64,000 bases of DNA from the NCBI GenBank assembly GCA_037349105.1, contig JAYJMM010000004.1:620001-684000 (forward strand). The letters are read 5' to 3'. The DNA is from Limnomonas spitsbergensis. Taxonomy: Eukaryota > Chlorophyta > Chlorophyceae > Chlamydomonadales. The notes beneath the pieces were generated by a model. That model saw only the letters and a program-made list of their open reading frames with translations. It did no database searches and was not told where the DNA came from. Below are positions 24,210-34,600 of this stretch, in pieces. Within the stretch, counting starts at the first letter, position 1, and the number at the start of each line of letters is the position of its first letter. The position numbers and the translations under genes were made by a program.

Positions 24210-24350
24210 GTATTCACTTCAGTGCGCAGTCCTTGGGCAAACCGCCCATGGGTACCAAACTGTGGCCCACTAGTGACCCAATTGCAAGGCTTGCTGCGCC
24301 AGGCCCTCTCCGACGGAAGCCGTGACGATGTTGAATTAAAGCTGAACTGC
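24210..24350 (+). repeat. R1 dispersed repeat copy, orientation B, diverged
   Basis: gcaaggcttgctgcgccagg and gaagccgtgacgatgttgaa, after taccaaactgtggcccacta, match R1 order with many substitutions. Lies in the penultimate enolase intron. Confidence 0.65.
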
Positions 24351-24496
24351 TGCAGTGTGGTAAAACGAGCCATGCTGCACCCACCTGCTCAATTCGCAGC
24401 AGCTAGTTGTACTTGGACAAACGCTCCGACCGGCAGGGGGCTCCAGTCTTGACCGACTGCCAGGTCAGCAATGAAGCAGTCCTCGGTCTCTCCAGA

Positions 24497-24790
24497 TCTA
24501 CACAGAGAATGGATGAGAAATAGAAGCCGGCGTTCAGTTGTGCATTTAAACATCGTTTTGAAGCGACGCAAACGTAGTCTTGACATGCCCGGTGGCCATG
24601 CTGACTGCCAGGTCAGGCCTCGGTCTCGCCAGACCTACACAGCGAACGGATGAGATACACAAGCCGGCGTTCAGAATTGCATTCAAACACTGTTTTGAAA
24701 GGAGCAAACGCAGTCTTGACCTGCCCGTTGGCCAGGCCAACTACCAGGTCAGCCATGAAGCATTCCTTTGTCTCGACAGACCTGCAGAGG
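24497..24790 (-). repeat. Echoes of an enolase exon (SGETE..LANGQ), three copies
   Basis: Minus-strand acceptor plus exon start recurs at 24781-24721 (SVETKECFMADLVVGLANGQ), 24634-24585 (SGETEA, damaged) and 24497 (SGETEDCFIADLAVG, joined to the last coding segment). Period about 140 bp. The upper copy retains the 17 nt that the lowest copy has lost. Confidence 0.85.
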
Positions 24791-24889
24791 GCAGCTGGGC
24801 CACCAATGCACGGTCCAGCTCCATGACCATCAGCAACAAGGCACACCCATGCACATCTCAGCTGCAATCCCATGTTCATGTTACTGCGC

Positions 24890-25045
24890 ACCAGACCACA
24901 GAAAGCAGGCCGCTAGGCGGCCACCCTTGGGCGGATGGGGACCAAACCTTGACCAGCCTAAGGCCGCTGATCCATGCAGCTGGGCATGCTGCACCAGGCC
25001 CCCATGGCCGTTGGTCGCAAGGCATTAGAGTTGCGTCGGAATTGT
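24890..25045 (+). repeat. R1 dispersed repeat copy, orientation B
   Basis: Contains gcaggccgctaggcggccac, ggggaccaaaccttgaccag and gcatgctgcaccaggccccc in R1 order, inside an enolase intron. Confidence 0.8.
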
Positions 25046-26274
25046 AGCATAATCACCCTTAAACAGGCAGTGCTGCGTTCTCTGCTACTCGCTCAGCACA
25101 TGGACTTCATGGCCTTCCCCCATCTACATCCCCAGAGCCCTCACAGCCTTCCTCCTTCCTTGCAGGCCCCTTACGGCCGCTTGCAAGCGCCGTGGTTCTC
25201 CCAGTATGAGCCTCACGGCCTAGCGCGCCCCTTGCAGCACCACAGCTCTGACAGCCTCTTTTTCCTTTACCTCCACGCCCTAATAGGGCGTAGCTTTCTT
25301 TCTTTCTTTATCATGAACATGAACGATTGAACGGTTGGCGGTTGCATGGCTTGGCGCCCCCGCAGGGGCGCCAATCGGCCCGTCTTCTTGGTTTGGCACC
25401 CCCGCAAGGCTATAAGCCCTTGAATTAAGAAAAGCTACGCCCGCCAGGTTGTGCAGGCTGAGGAAACAGCCCAGCATGGGCCGAGGCCAAGTTCGCGCCT
25501 GTGCCGTTACAATCACGAGCCCGCACCCGTGGCTCGTCATGACGCCCCAACCTGCTGCCTTGGAATTGCCGACGGCCTCAATGGACTCGGAGATGGTTCC
25601 GATTTAGTTGATCTTCAGCAGCAGCGCGTTGACCACCTTGCCCTCGATGGCGCGCTTGACACACACCGGGTTGGTCACCAGCATGTCGTCACCGACAACC
25701 TGCGCACACATTGAGGTCCAGGGTTCAGGGTTCAGGACCGGTGTTTGGTAACAAAACAACTATGCACATTGAGGTGCAGGGTCTAGGGTTTCAGGGTTAA
25801 GGGTTTCAGGAGCGGTGTTTGGTACAAAAAAAACTGCGCACACATTGAGGTGCAGGCCCCTCATATTCACACCAACAACAAGATGACGGATGATAGGTGC
25901 ACAACACACGCACACACATACACGCGGGGGGGGGGGGGTAAGTTTGTACCAGTCACACACACACACAAGGGGGATGGTTACCAGGCGACAACCTAGCATG
26001 CACCCTTCCCTTTCTTTCAAATAAAACACCGAATCATTTTTCAGCTGAATAGAATGTCGTGGCCGACACCCAGCAAACACGCATCCAAAACACTTCCTTT
26101 AAAATCAGCTTCAGCCTCCACTTCCTCTCAAAATCCACCGTGTGGCATTATTTTTGGTTGGTGGATGCAGGGTTTCCAGCAGAGAGGTTTCCAGTGGAAA
26201 ATTCTCAAATGCCCTGAGGTGAGTCCTCCCAGCCTGCCCCCCAGCCTGCCCCCCCCCCCCCCCCCCGACCCTTT

Positions 26275-26690
26275 GATAGCTGCATCACCTGGCGCGTGTT
26301 CTCTGCCGTCGTTTGCGTTGACCAACATCATCATAACACGAATCTTGCATTTGCAAGTAGTTCATGCGGTGCCCTGCCCCGCCCCACCCCCTTGCGTCCT
26401 TGACAGCTGCATCACCTGGCAAGCGTTGCTATCTTCAACTAAAAAGCCACCTTCGACAGGCCGTCCATCGGCTACAAAAATACCAACTGGGATAAAATCC
26501 TATGGCCGGCCGCCTACAGCTAGTTTTCGGCCCCCTGCCGGCAAGCCAAGCACTCGGCCTCCGGCCGGAGGCAGACAAGTAGCTGTACTGTATTTGAACG
26601 GTGGCTTCAGATACAGTACAGCTATTTGTCTGTACACGAAATGAAGCACGCATCACCTGGCACGTGTTCTCTGCCGTCAGAGTCACTGAG
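26275..26690 (-). repeat. Donor echoes of enolase exon 10
   Basis: The exon end (ACGGCAGAGAACACGTGCCAG then gtgatgc, minus strand) has copies on the plus strand at about 26283-26312 (gcatcacctggcgcgtgttc) and 26408-26428 (gcatcacctggcaagcgttg), in addition to the true junction at 26650-26678. Confidence 0.75.
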
Positions 26691-27139
26691 GGATCCCAGT
26701 CGTCCTGCTCGAAGGGGTCCTCGATGGAGACCACTGGGAACTTGGAGCAGAAGTCGCTGTACATCTCCAGCATCTGGGCACTACGGCAGTACAAAGGCAG
26801 CACAGGAACAGGTTGGTAGAGGTACCTCCACCAAAGTACAGACGGAAGGTATACGTGCGACAAATGCCTTTCGGGATACCTTTCGGGATGCATACGTGTG
26901 ACGAATGCCTTTGGAGATGCCTCTGGGATCTATACATACGACACATGCCTTTCGGAAACGGTGATGCTTGGCGGTCATGGACATCTAGGGATTAAGGTTC
27001 AGGGTTTTTTAAGGGTCAGGAGCGGTGAAAGATTTACCACCGGTGATGCTTGGCGGCCATGCTCATCACTGTTCCTGGTAGTGCCTGCCAGACGCTATTT
27101 GGCTAGCCACCGGGGAGCCATCACAGGGGCATTGCAGAT

Positions 27140-27245
27140 TAACCAACCACCAGCCAACGGCAGGTAGCCCAAGCAGCAGAGCTTGCTGCACCCTTGGCTG
27201 TAGGTCCTTATGTAGCTTGAGTGCAGCTGAATCACGCTACAATAC
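27140..27245 (+). repeat. R1 dispersed repeat copy, orientation B
   Basis: ccagccaacggcaggtagcc, caagcagcagagcttgctgc and acccttggctgtaggtcctt then atgtagcttgagtgcagctg match R1. Confidence 0.75.
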
Positions 27246-27589
27246 ACAGAGTTGCTCATACCGCATAGTCATATACTCATATGGTGCCACAAGGTTTGGC
27301 AATTGCGACGAGACAGGAGAATATCCCTGGGCGGGATTTCAGAACCCAGGCCCTCGTATGCACCCCCAGCCTCCCCAACCCTCTTAACATGCACTCACGC
27401 AGTCTTTTTGTCCATCCCGTCGTTGGGCTGGATTTTGAAGTTGAGGTCGTACATCTTATCCTCTGTGATAAACTCTGTCGCGGCGATGTCCATTCCGATC
27501 TTCACCTTGCCTGTGAACCCTGCCTTCTCGATAGCCGCCGTGACCAGGGTCAGGCCTTCCTCGTAGGAGGAGATGTTGGGGGCAAAGCC

Positions 27590-28560
27590 TCCCTCGTCCC
27601 CAACGTTGCAAGCATCCTGGCCTGTGAGTGTGAATGAGGGGATTAGCTGAGGGCATGGGAGGATACGCTGGGGGCAAAGCCCCCCTGTCACCGGCAATAG
27701 CAAGCATCTTGGCCTGAGAGTGTGAGCGGGTAAGAGCCGAGGGCGTTCCTAGGTCAAGCAATCCTTTTGAAAGTAGGAGCAAAGCCACCCTCGTCTCCAA
27801 GGTTTTGCAAGAACCCTGGCTTATGAGTATGGGCGTAAGTAGGGGTTGAGGGTGATCCTGTGGTCAGGCTTGGTCAGGCCCTCCTTCCTGGAGAGATGCA
27901 AGGGACAAAGCCACCCTCGTCTCCAAGGTAACAAGCAACCTGGCCTGTGAGTGTGAGCGGGAGTTGGGGCTGAGGGAGCTGCTACAACCACCCAGCCATT
28001 TCGATCGCCACCGTGACTAGGGCTAAGCCTCCCTCATGGAGGAGATCTTAGGGGCAAAGCCACCTCTGGGGATCTTATGGGCAAAGCCACCTCAGGAGAT
28101 CTTAGGGGCAAAGCCTCCTCAGGGGATCTTAGGGGCAAAGTCACCTCAGGGGATCTTAGAGGCAAAGCCACCTCAGGAGATCTTAGGGGCAAAGCTACCT
28201 CAGGGGATCTTAGGGGCAAAGCCTCCTCAGGGGATCTAGGGGCAAAGCCACCTCAGGGGATCTTAAGGGCAAAGCCACCTCAGGAGATCTTAGGGGCAAA
28301 GCCACCTTAGGGGATCTTAGAGGCAAAGCCACCTCAGGGGATCTTAGGGGCAAAGCCACCTCAGGGGATCTTAGGGGCAAAGCCACCTCAGGGGATCTTA
28401 TGGACAAAGCCACCTCAGGGGATCTTAGGGGCAAAGCCACCTCAGGGGATCTTATGGACAAAGCCACCTCAGGGGATCTTAGGGGCAAAGCCTCCTCAGG
28501 GGATCTTAGGGGCAAAGCCACCTCAGGGGATCTTAGGGGCAAAGCCGTCCTCATCACCGA
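27590..28560 (-). repeat. Enolase exon 9 acceptor echoes grading into a 27-bp minisatellite
   Basis: The exon 9 start (GATGCTTGCAACGTTGGGGA..GGAGGCTTTGCCCCC, minus strand) is repeated in order of increasing decay at about 27670-27725, 27780-27835 and 27900-27955. From 28037 to 28555 only the ggcaaagccacctcaggggatct part remains, in about 19 tandem 27-bp copies. Because 27 is divisible by three, both strands show long repeat ORFs that are not genes. Confidence 0.9.
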
Positions 28561-29994
28561 AAAAGCAAGCATCCTGTCTAATGAGTGAGGGAGGAGAAAT
28601 ATCCGAAGGCCCCACCGTGCGGCCTTGTAGAGGCCAAGAAAACAAACATTGCCGGAGACAAGGGCCAGGGTTTATCCCTGTATCACGCCCTTAGGGCCAC
28701 CGCAAACCATGAGCTCATGTGAAAGGTAGGTCTTGGGCCATTGGCCAACAACAAAGAGATAGTCTCCAGCATAAAAGGCTCGGTGCACATGAGTACATGT
28801 CGGGTTAAATATAATTGGCAGGATTGTGGCGACGGTATTCGGCTCCCATGGTCATGTAACACAAATCAGCTGACATGGCGCGGGGCCTATCCTCACACAT
28901 GGCGCGGGTGTAGGGAAAGAGCATGAAGCCCTCCAGACCAAGCCAGGGGGTAATCACCGCATCATCCAAACCAATGTTCATGTTTTTGCTTCGTATGAGG
29001 CCACCCCTCGTCACGAAAAGCCCGATAGGGACCGAACTTGGGCCGGCCTATGGCCGACGGCCCAAGCAGCATGGCAGATTGTGCATGAAGCCTCCGACCA
29101 ATGGCTATTAGGCAGCTAAACAGAAGCTGAACGGCTGTTGAGCCACTCACCAAAAAAGGCACCCCAGCACCATCGATGCTCACACTGGAGCCAGCTGGTC
29201 AATCATGACAGCCTTACCGTACTTGGCCTTGATGATGATCTTGAGGTTGTGGTACACCTCGCTCCCCATACGCAGAGCCTCGGAGAAGGAGGCGGCACTA
29301 TGCACGCAAACAGCATGTGTGTGAGAACATGTGCTGGCCCTCGAAGGAGGCGGCGTCCATGTATGCATAGCCAACACACGAGTAAGAACATTCGGTCCCA
29401 AGGGTGTTGTTATGTTTCCAAATCATGCCTGAGGCCTTGGGTTATAAAGCGCTGGGAACATCCATACGAACACCAGCAATGCCAAGTACGGTGAGTTGTG
29501 TTGAGATTGACCAGCTAGCACTGGTTTCAAGTACCGACACTGATCACTTGGTCAGCATTCTATATTCGTGTCTCTGCCATCGTTCAGCGACAGTTCAGCT
29601 AACTATCGGCCTCCGGTCGTAGGCTTCATGCAGGCCTGCCGTGCTACTTGGGCCGCCAGCCGAAGACCAGTCAATGTTTGATCGCCATCGGGCTTTTCGC
29701 GGCTGTGGGGCGGCCCGCCGAAGTTGGCCTCGTATCTTATACAGTGGTCCACAATCCACATGCTTTGTGATCTCTGGCTCCGATCCGTTCATAGCACTGA
29801 GACACTCACCCAAGGGGCAAGATCATGAACTCCTGCATGGCAAGGGCATTGCCAGCATGGCTGCCTCCCTTGATAATGTTGAAAGCAGGTACCAGCAGGA
29901 CCTGCAGGAGGAGGTCCGCCATGTTAGTGTGGACTGTGGACTCATGCAAGTCCGCCCCGAGGTAGAACAGAGACCACCAGCGTTTACTGACGTG

Positions 29995-30135
29995 CACACC
30001 AGACCACTTTGGGGGGCCGCCCGGCGGTCGCCACTGGGGTGGACCTTGACCAGCCTATGCTCACTGGCTTACTGTTGCAAGCCCTGCTGGCTGCAGGCTA
30101 GGTTGTAGCTGATGTGTGGCTGAAGCACCCTAAAG
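29995..30135 (+). repeat. R1 dispersed repeat copy, orientation B
   Basis: accagaccactttggggggc, ggtggaccttgaccagccta, ttgcaagccctgctggctgc and ggttgtagctgatgtgtggc are R1 landmarks. Further copies in the same gene lie at about 29000-29125 (B) and 29590-29700 (A). Confidence 0.75.
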
Positions 30136-31345
30136 AAACAGTGGGGGCCACCTCTTCTAGGTTTGCCTCTGCGGTATGTTACTAATCCCATGCAAGGCAG
30201 CCAAAAGGGGTCTCTGCCGTGGTTTCAGTGGCTGCATGAGGTAGCGCAGTGTAAATTATCCCAGCAAGCACCGCATTCTGCCATTTCATGTAATGCCACA
30301 TCTGCATGGACGTAGTCCGACGTACCAGCTTCGTATTGGGCAATGTGCTTGTACAGGGGGACACCCTTCTCAGCAGCGCCAGCCTGCATACACCACGAGG
30401 CCACGCATGCCGGTCAGTGTGCAACTGTGCATGCTGAAAAACGGTATAGTGTTATTTCAAAATAAAGTGTGAACATTCGGGCCAGGAGCACCTTGCACAC
30501 GGCCATGGACACAGCCAAGATGGCGTTGGCTCCCAGCTTCATTGCCCTTGTTGTCCGTCCCGTCGAGCTCCCGCATCTTATCGTCTAGCTCTTTCTGGTT
30601 GATGGGGTTCATTCCTTACGGAATAACGTTTTAAGAGTTAGAAACAGGTCGTATCGAAACTCACGAGGAACGGAGATTCACGTACGGGCGCACCTTCAGA
30701 GCTGGGGCAATATTGGCATTGATGTTTTCGACAGCCTTTAGCACACCCTTGCCCAAGTACGTAAGGGTCAAAAAGACAGAGAAGGATCAATCGATTAATC
30801 AAATCATATTCACTGATGATCCGGAACTGAGCTCAGTGAATGGATTAGGGCAACGCACTTGGTCTTGTCACCATCACGAAGCTCCACGGCCTCATGGATA
30901 CCAGTTGATGCGCCGCTGGGCACAGCAGCACGGAACATGCCCTTGTGGGTGGTTACATCTGCAACATCGAAAGCTTTCGGTGCCATTTCACAATGTGCAT
31001 CTCTCCTTGATGACTATATCCTAACAAGAGGCGCATCCAAAACTGCTACACACATTTAAAGTGCAACGTACCAGCCTCGACCGTGGGGTTACCCCTGGAA
31101 TTAATAATCTGCCGACCTTCAATCTTCAAGATTTCAGGTGGCGCCAACTTAGCTAGCTCCTTAGCCTGCGAGAATACTTACAAGCGGCTCATCGAATACG
31201 CATCGGCAACAACTGGAACATACCACCCACTAACCATGAACGTGAGGGGCTCATCGGGCTTCGCTTTGACACATGCAGTGAGGACCTCCTCAACCTTCGC
31301 CTGCAGGCTATGCTTGTCGATGTATGACTGCACCGTTTCGGACAT

Positions 31346-31647
31346 GTTTACTCTCTCTTGATGGCGCAATGCAATTTGAAATACAATTGTAATATATTTC
31401 CGGTTACAGCCGGGTTATGAACGAGAAGATGCCAAAATTCGTTAGATCCACACGGGAAAACGTGACCTCCGGAACCAGATCATACATCACTTTTCCTCGG
31501 TGAATTTTCTCAGCTATTCGTTATCTTTCAAGCTCGTTGACTTTGTCTGCGGCAGCCCAGAATTTGCGCCTTTTCCCTGACCGTGAGTATTCAACCACTC
31601 TGGAGTGACCAAATCTGAAAACCGAATTGTCCCGCGAAAACTGCGAC
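31346..31647. promoter_or_regulatory. 302-bp divergent spacer, enolase/DEK
   Basis: The enolase ATG (minus) and DEK ATG (plus) are separated by 302 bp, so both promoters and both 5' UTRs share it. It is AT-rich near enolase (atttgaaatacaattgtaat) and mixed near DEK. I see no convincing TATA box. Confidence 0.6.
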
Positions 31648-34600
31648 ATGGAGGACCAGGAAGAAGTGAAGGCCAGCGAGCCGTCTACAGCAGTTGCTGC
31701 ACCTGATACTGAAGCTCCGGCCGTGACCGAAGGTCGCGCAAAGAGAGAGCGAAAGTCAGTGGAGCATTTTCGCCCCGAGATAAAAGAGAAGGAGGATTTT
31801 GTTATCAAGCAGGTGACAACATATGCGTGGCTTTTTTATTCAAATTTTGGTGCACTCGAATAATTTTTGACGTCAGTTCGTGATCCCCGCACTTGCCCAC
31901 ATGCCCAGGGACCAGGGAGAAAGCTCGGAGATATTCCCAATGGTGAGTACTACGCCATGCGGTAATCGGACGTTGATATCACCCGTTACGAGGCTTTGCC
32001 AACGCATGTCTGAACGTGGCCCTGAAATGTGACCTGCTGACTCTTTGCAGTGCATTTCAAGTTTGGGAAGCTGAAGTCGGATCATGAGTTGCTGAAGGAT
32101 CTACACTCAGTGCTGTACAACAGACCAGGCACGGTGAGGCTACGATGTCTAAGACGATCGCTTACGATTGCCGTCTGGGATGGCCGTTGTTGTTTTGACC
32201 CATGCAATCAACATGAAAGCAACAGCCATCAACTGCATGGCACCAAGATTGCCAGTTTAATACAATGCTGGCAAACAAGCCGACAACACCCTACTTGCCT
32301 ACTTGCCGTGCTGTCTCAGCCTCAACTTTCAAAATATTATTTTCATGTAGGCCCTCAGGAGGAGGAGGGACATCTTCGAGTTTTCTGGCTATGTCTGGGA
32401 AACAGACGAGGTACGCTCCTTTTTGAAAATCGCTCAGCTTAACCACAACGATTGCTGAGTAGACTATTGTCGTCAAGTGTCTTGCAAGAGCTCACTCGTG
32501 AGGGCATGAATGTGCAGGTCAAGGAGAAGGCAAAGTGTTACGAGAGGCTGTTCAAGTTGACCATCCCGACGATCATGCAGCTGCTCGACGCCTTTGAACT
32601 TTCTAAAGATGGCAAGAAGGTCGGTTTCCTACCCCATGCCTGCCCTGCATCTTGAAGCGATGCACGCCCATGGAAATAACATGATGCCGGAGTGCCCCAG
32701 ACATGTTTTCTAACGAGATGGCTATATAAATTATGCAGGAGGAGAAGGCGGCGCGGCTGGTGGAATTCTTGGAGGAGCCGAAGGATTTGGGAACCAAGGA
32801 CCTTGCTTTCATGGTGGGACATATGTCTCGCTACACTTGACTGGACGATGCAGGACAGACTTGCTTTAGCTATGCAATGTAGGCAGCCTGGCCAGTTGCC
32901 ATGCATGACAGGCCTGACATGCCATCGTTGACACTAATGACGCCCCATAGCGCTCCAGCGGATCCATCATGTATTCATCCCGGCCCATGCTTTTGATAGG
33001 AGGCTAAGAAGAAGGAGAAGGCTAAGCGGGACAGGGAAAAGAAGTCCAAAGCCAAGGCGACACCAAAAGGAAAGGTGAGGCGGCTACACCGAAAAGGAAA
33101 GATGACAATGGGCATTTCCAGGACAAGAAAGTGCGGAACAAACTTTTGTGACTTTGCATGCTCTTCACCTTGAGCAATGGTTGGTGATTTGAGGATGTCA
33201 TAATTGGTGACTTTTTGCTGAAAGATTGCTTGTCAGTGTTTAATGAAGTATACACTGGGGGTATACACAAGACTGCCTGGAGGAGGGGCTGCCGTGCAAC
33301 TATCACTGGGCTAATAACGTTCAAACCAGGACCGGCCCACGGTCGGTGGTCCTTGCAGCGGGGCTTGTTGCACCAGGCCCCACGCCTACAAGCTGTGATG
33401 TAGGTGACTGTAGCAGAAGCAGCCTAGAATAATCGCTGCTGCTTGTGTTCTGTTTGGAATGCAGAAAGCCAAGAAGGCAGTGAAGAGCGCTGCGGAGGAT
33501 GAGGAAGAGGAGGAAGAAGAAGAGGAGGAGGAGGAGGCCCCGAAGAAGGCGACGCCCAAGGTTTGTAGCACTGTTCACTTGATGGTACTTGAGCCACACT
33601 TCAGCTAGATCACGGCATGCGGCCGTGGGTGCATGGTGCGGCAAGCGCTGCAGATTGAGCTCTCGGCGATAGGCTGGTGAAGGTTTGGTCCCTATTGGCC
33701 AAGGGTGGCATACTGGCTGCGCCCCAGCGGTGCAGTACGCACTTTGGTAAACACCAGTGCATCATTGAGGCATATCTTGTAAATCAGATTATATTGATAC
33801 AAGCCACAGTTCTTTTTTAAAATCGGCCACCAGTGTTGTCTGTATTGCACGTCAGCTACCTACACGCTACATCACGGCTATGGTTGGTGGGTCCTTGAGC
33901 AGCTTGCCCTGCTGCTTTGGCCGCTGGCCAAAGGCCAGCCTTGGTTTGGTCCCAATGCATAATACCACGCGTGCTGTCAGGCCTGATGCGGGGGGCCCTG
34001 AAGGTGGAATGATGCGCACTGAAATAGGCCCTGACATTACCGACATCCAATTGCCAGAAATGCTGTGATGCAGCGTTGGGATTCTGCAGAGTGCTTAAGC
34101 CTGTCCATGTTGCCGCAGAAAAAAACGCCGGTGGCTGCCAAGCCCAAGGCCTCAAGCAGTCCGAAGGGGAAGAGGGGAAGGTCAGAGCCTGCCGCCTCCC
34201 CAAAGACCGCCAAGAAGGTGGGTTCTGCTGTCTGTTTCTGTGGCCATCGGTTGCCCTTTGGCAGGCCGATTGGTCTGCAAGCACAGGGCCATCGTTAGCC
34301 CTTTGGCAAGCCGATTGGTCTGCAAGCACTGGGACACAGGGCCATCGGTTGCCCTGTGGCAGGTGACAGTGTCGGGGTCCCTGGAGATGAGGCTGACTTC
34401 AGATTCGCGCTGGGTGGCATGAAAGATCTTGGAGCAGCGCATCTTCGAATATGTAGCTGGTCTCTCCATGAGCACAGCGTGCAGGTGCCTGACATGAGCG
34501 TGCACTCACGCATGCACTCAACCTTGCTGGGGAAAGTATATGTGTGTGCTTGTATCACCGGCATTTTCCGCATTTGTATTAGCATGCATGGAGTGGGCCG

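Larger units (their letters stand above)
24020..31345 (-). pseudogene. ENO: Enolase, intron-containing, probably decayed
   Basis: Enolase interconverts 2-phosphoglycerate and phosphoenolpyruvate. Minus-strand exons: 31345-31235 (N-terminal extension MSETVQSYIDKHSLQAKVEE), 31165-31072 (GRQIINSRGNPTVEA), 30958-30859 ([13 protein letters not shown]), 30760-30694, 30615-30492, 30383-30326, 29901-29810 ([18 protein letters not shown]), 29297-29218, 27621-27399 ([13 protein letters not shown]), 26780-26657 (PVVSIEDPFEQDDW), 25699-25527 ([11 protein letters not shown]), about 24497-24385, and 24076-24020 ending in TAG. Most of the protein is conserved, but defects accumulate. Exon 4 has an AC instead of AG acceptor. 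Exon 5 has a 1-nt acceptor shift and a 4-nt insertion. Exons 6-7 disagree in phase. A conserved Gln is TAA in exon 11 (KIN*IGT). The active-site SHR Arg becomes Gly. A 17-nt deletion follows DLAVG, and a second Gln is TAG (KYN*LLR). The likeliest reading is a non-processed pseudogene; assembly error could explain the indels but not the C-to-T stops. Confidence 0.85.

Noticed and set aside
28034..28572. Long ORFs on both strands of the 28-kb array (ALPLRSPEV and GKATSGDLR repeats)
   Set aside because: The repeat unit is 27 bp, divisible by three, so open frames arise automatically on both strands.
24020..31345. Alternative genetic code with TAA/TAG as glutamine
   Set aside because: Only the damaged enolase shows TAR at Gln. 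Intact genes use CAG/CAA for Gln, and prohibitin, AIFM2 and BTB terminate at TAG or TAA at the expected protein length.
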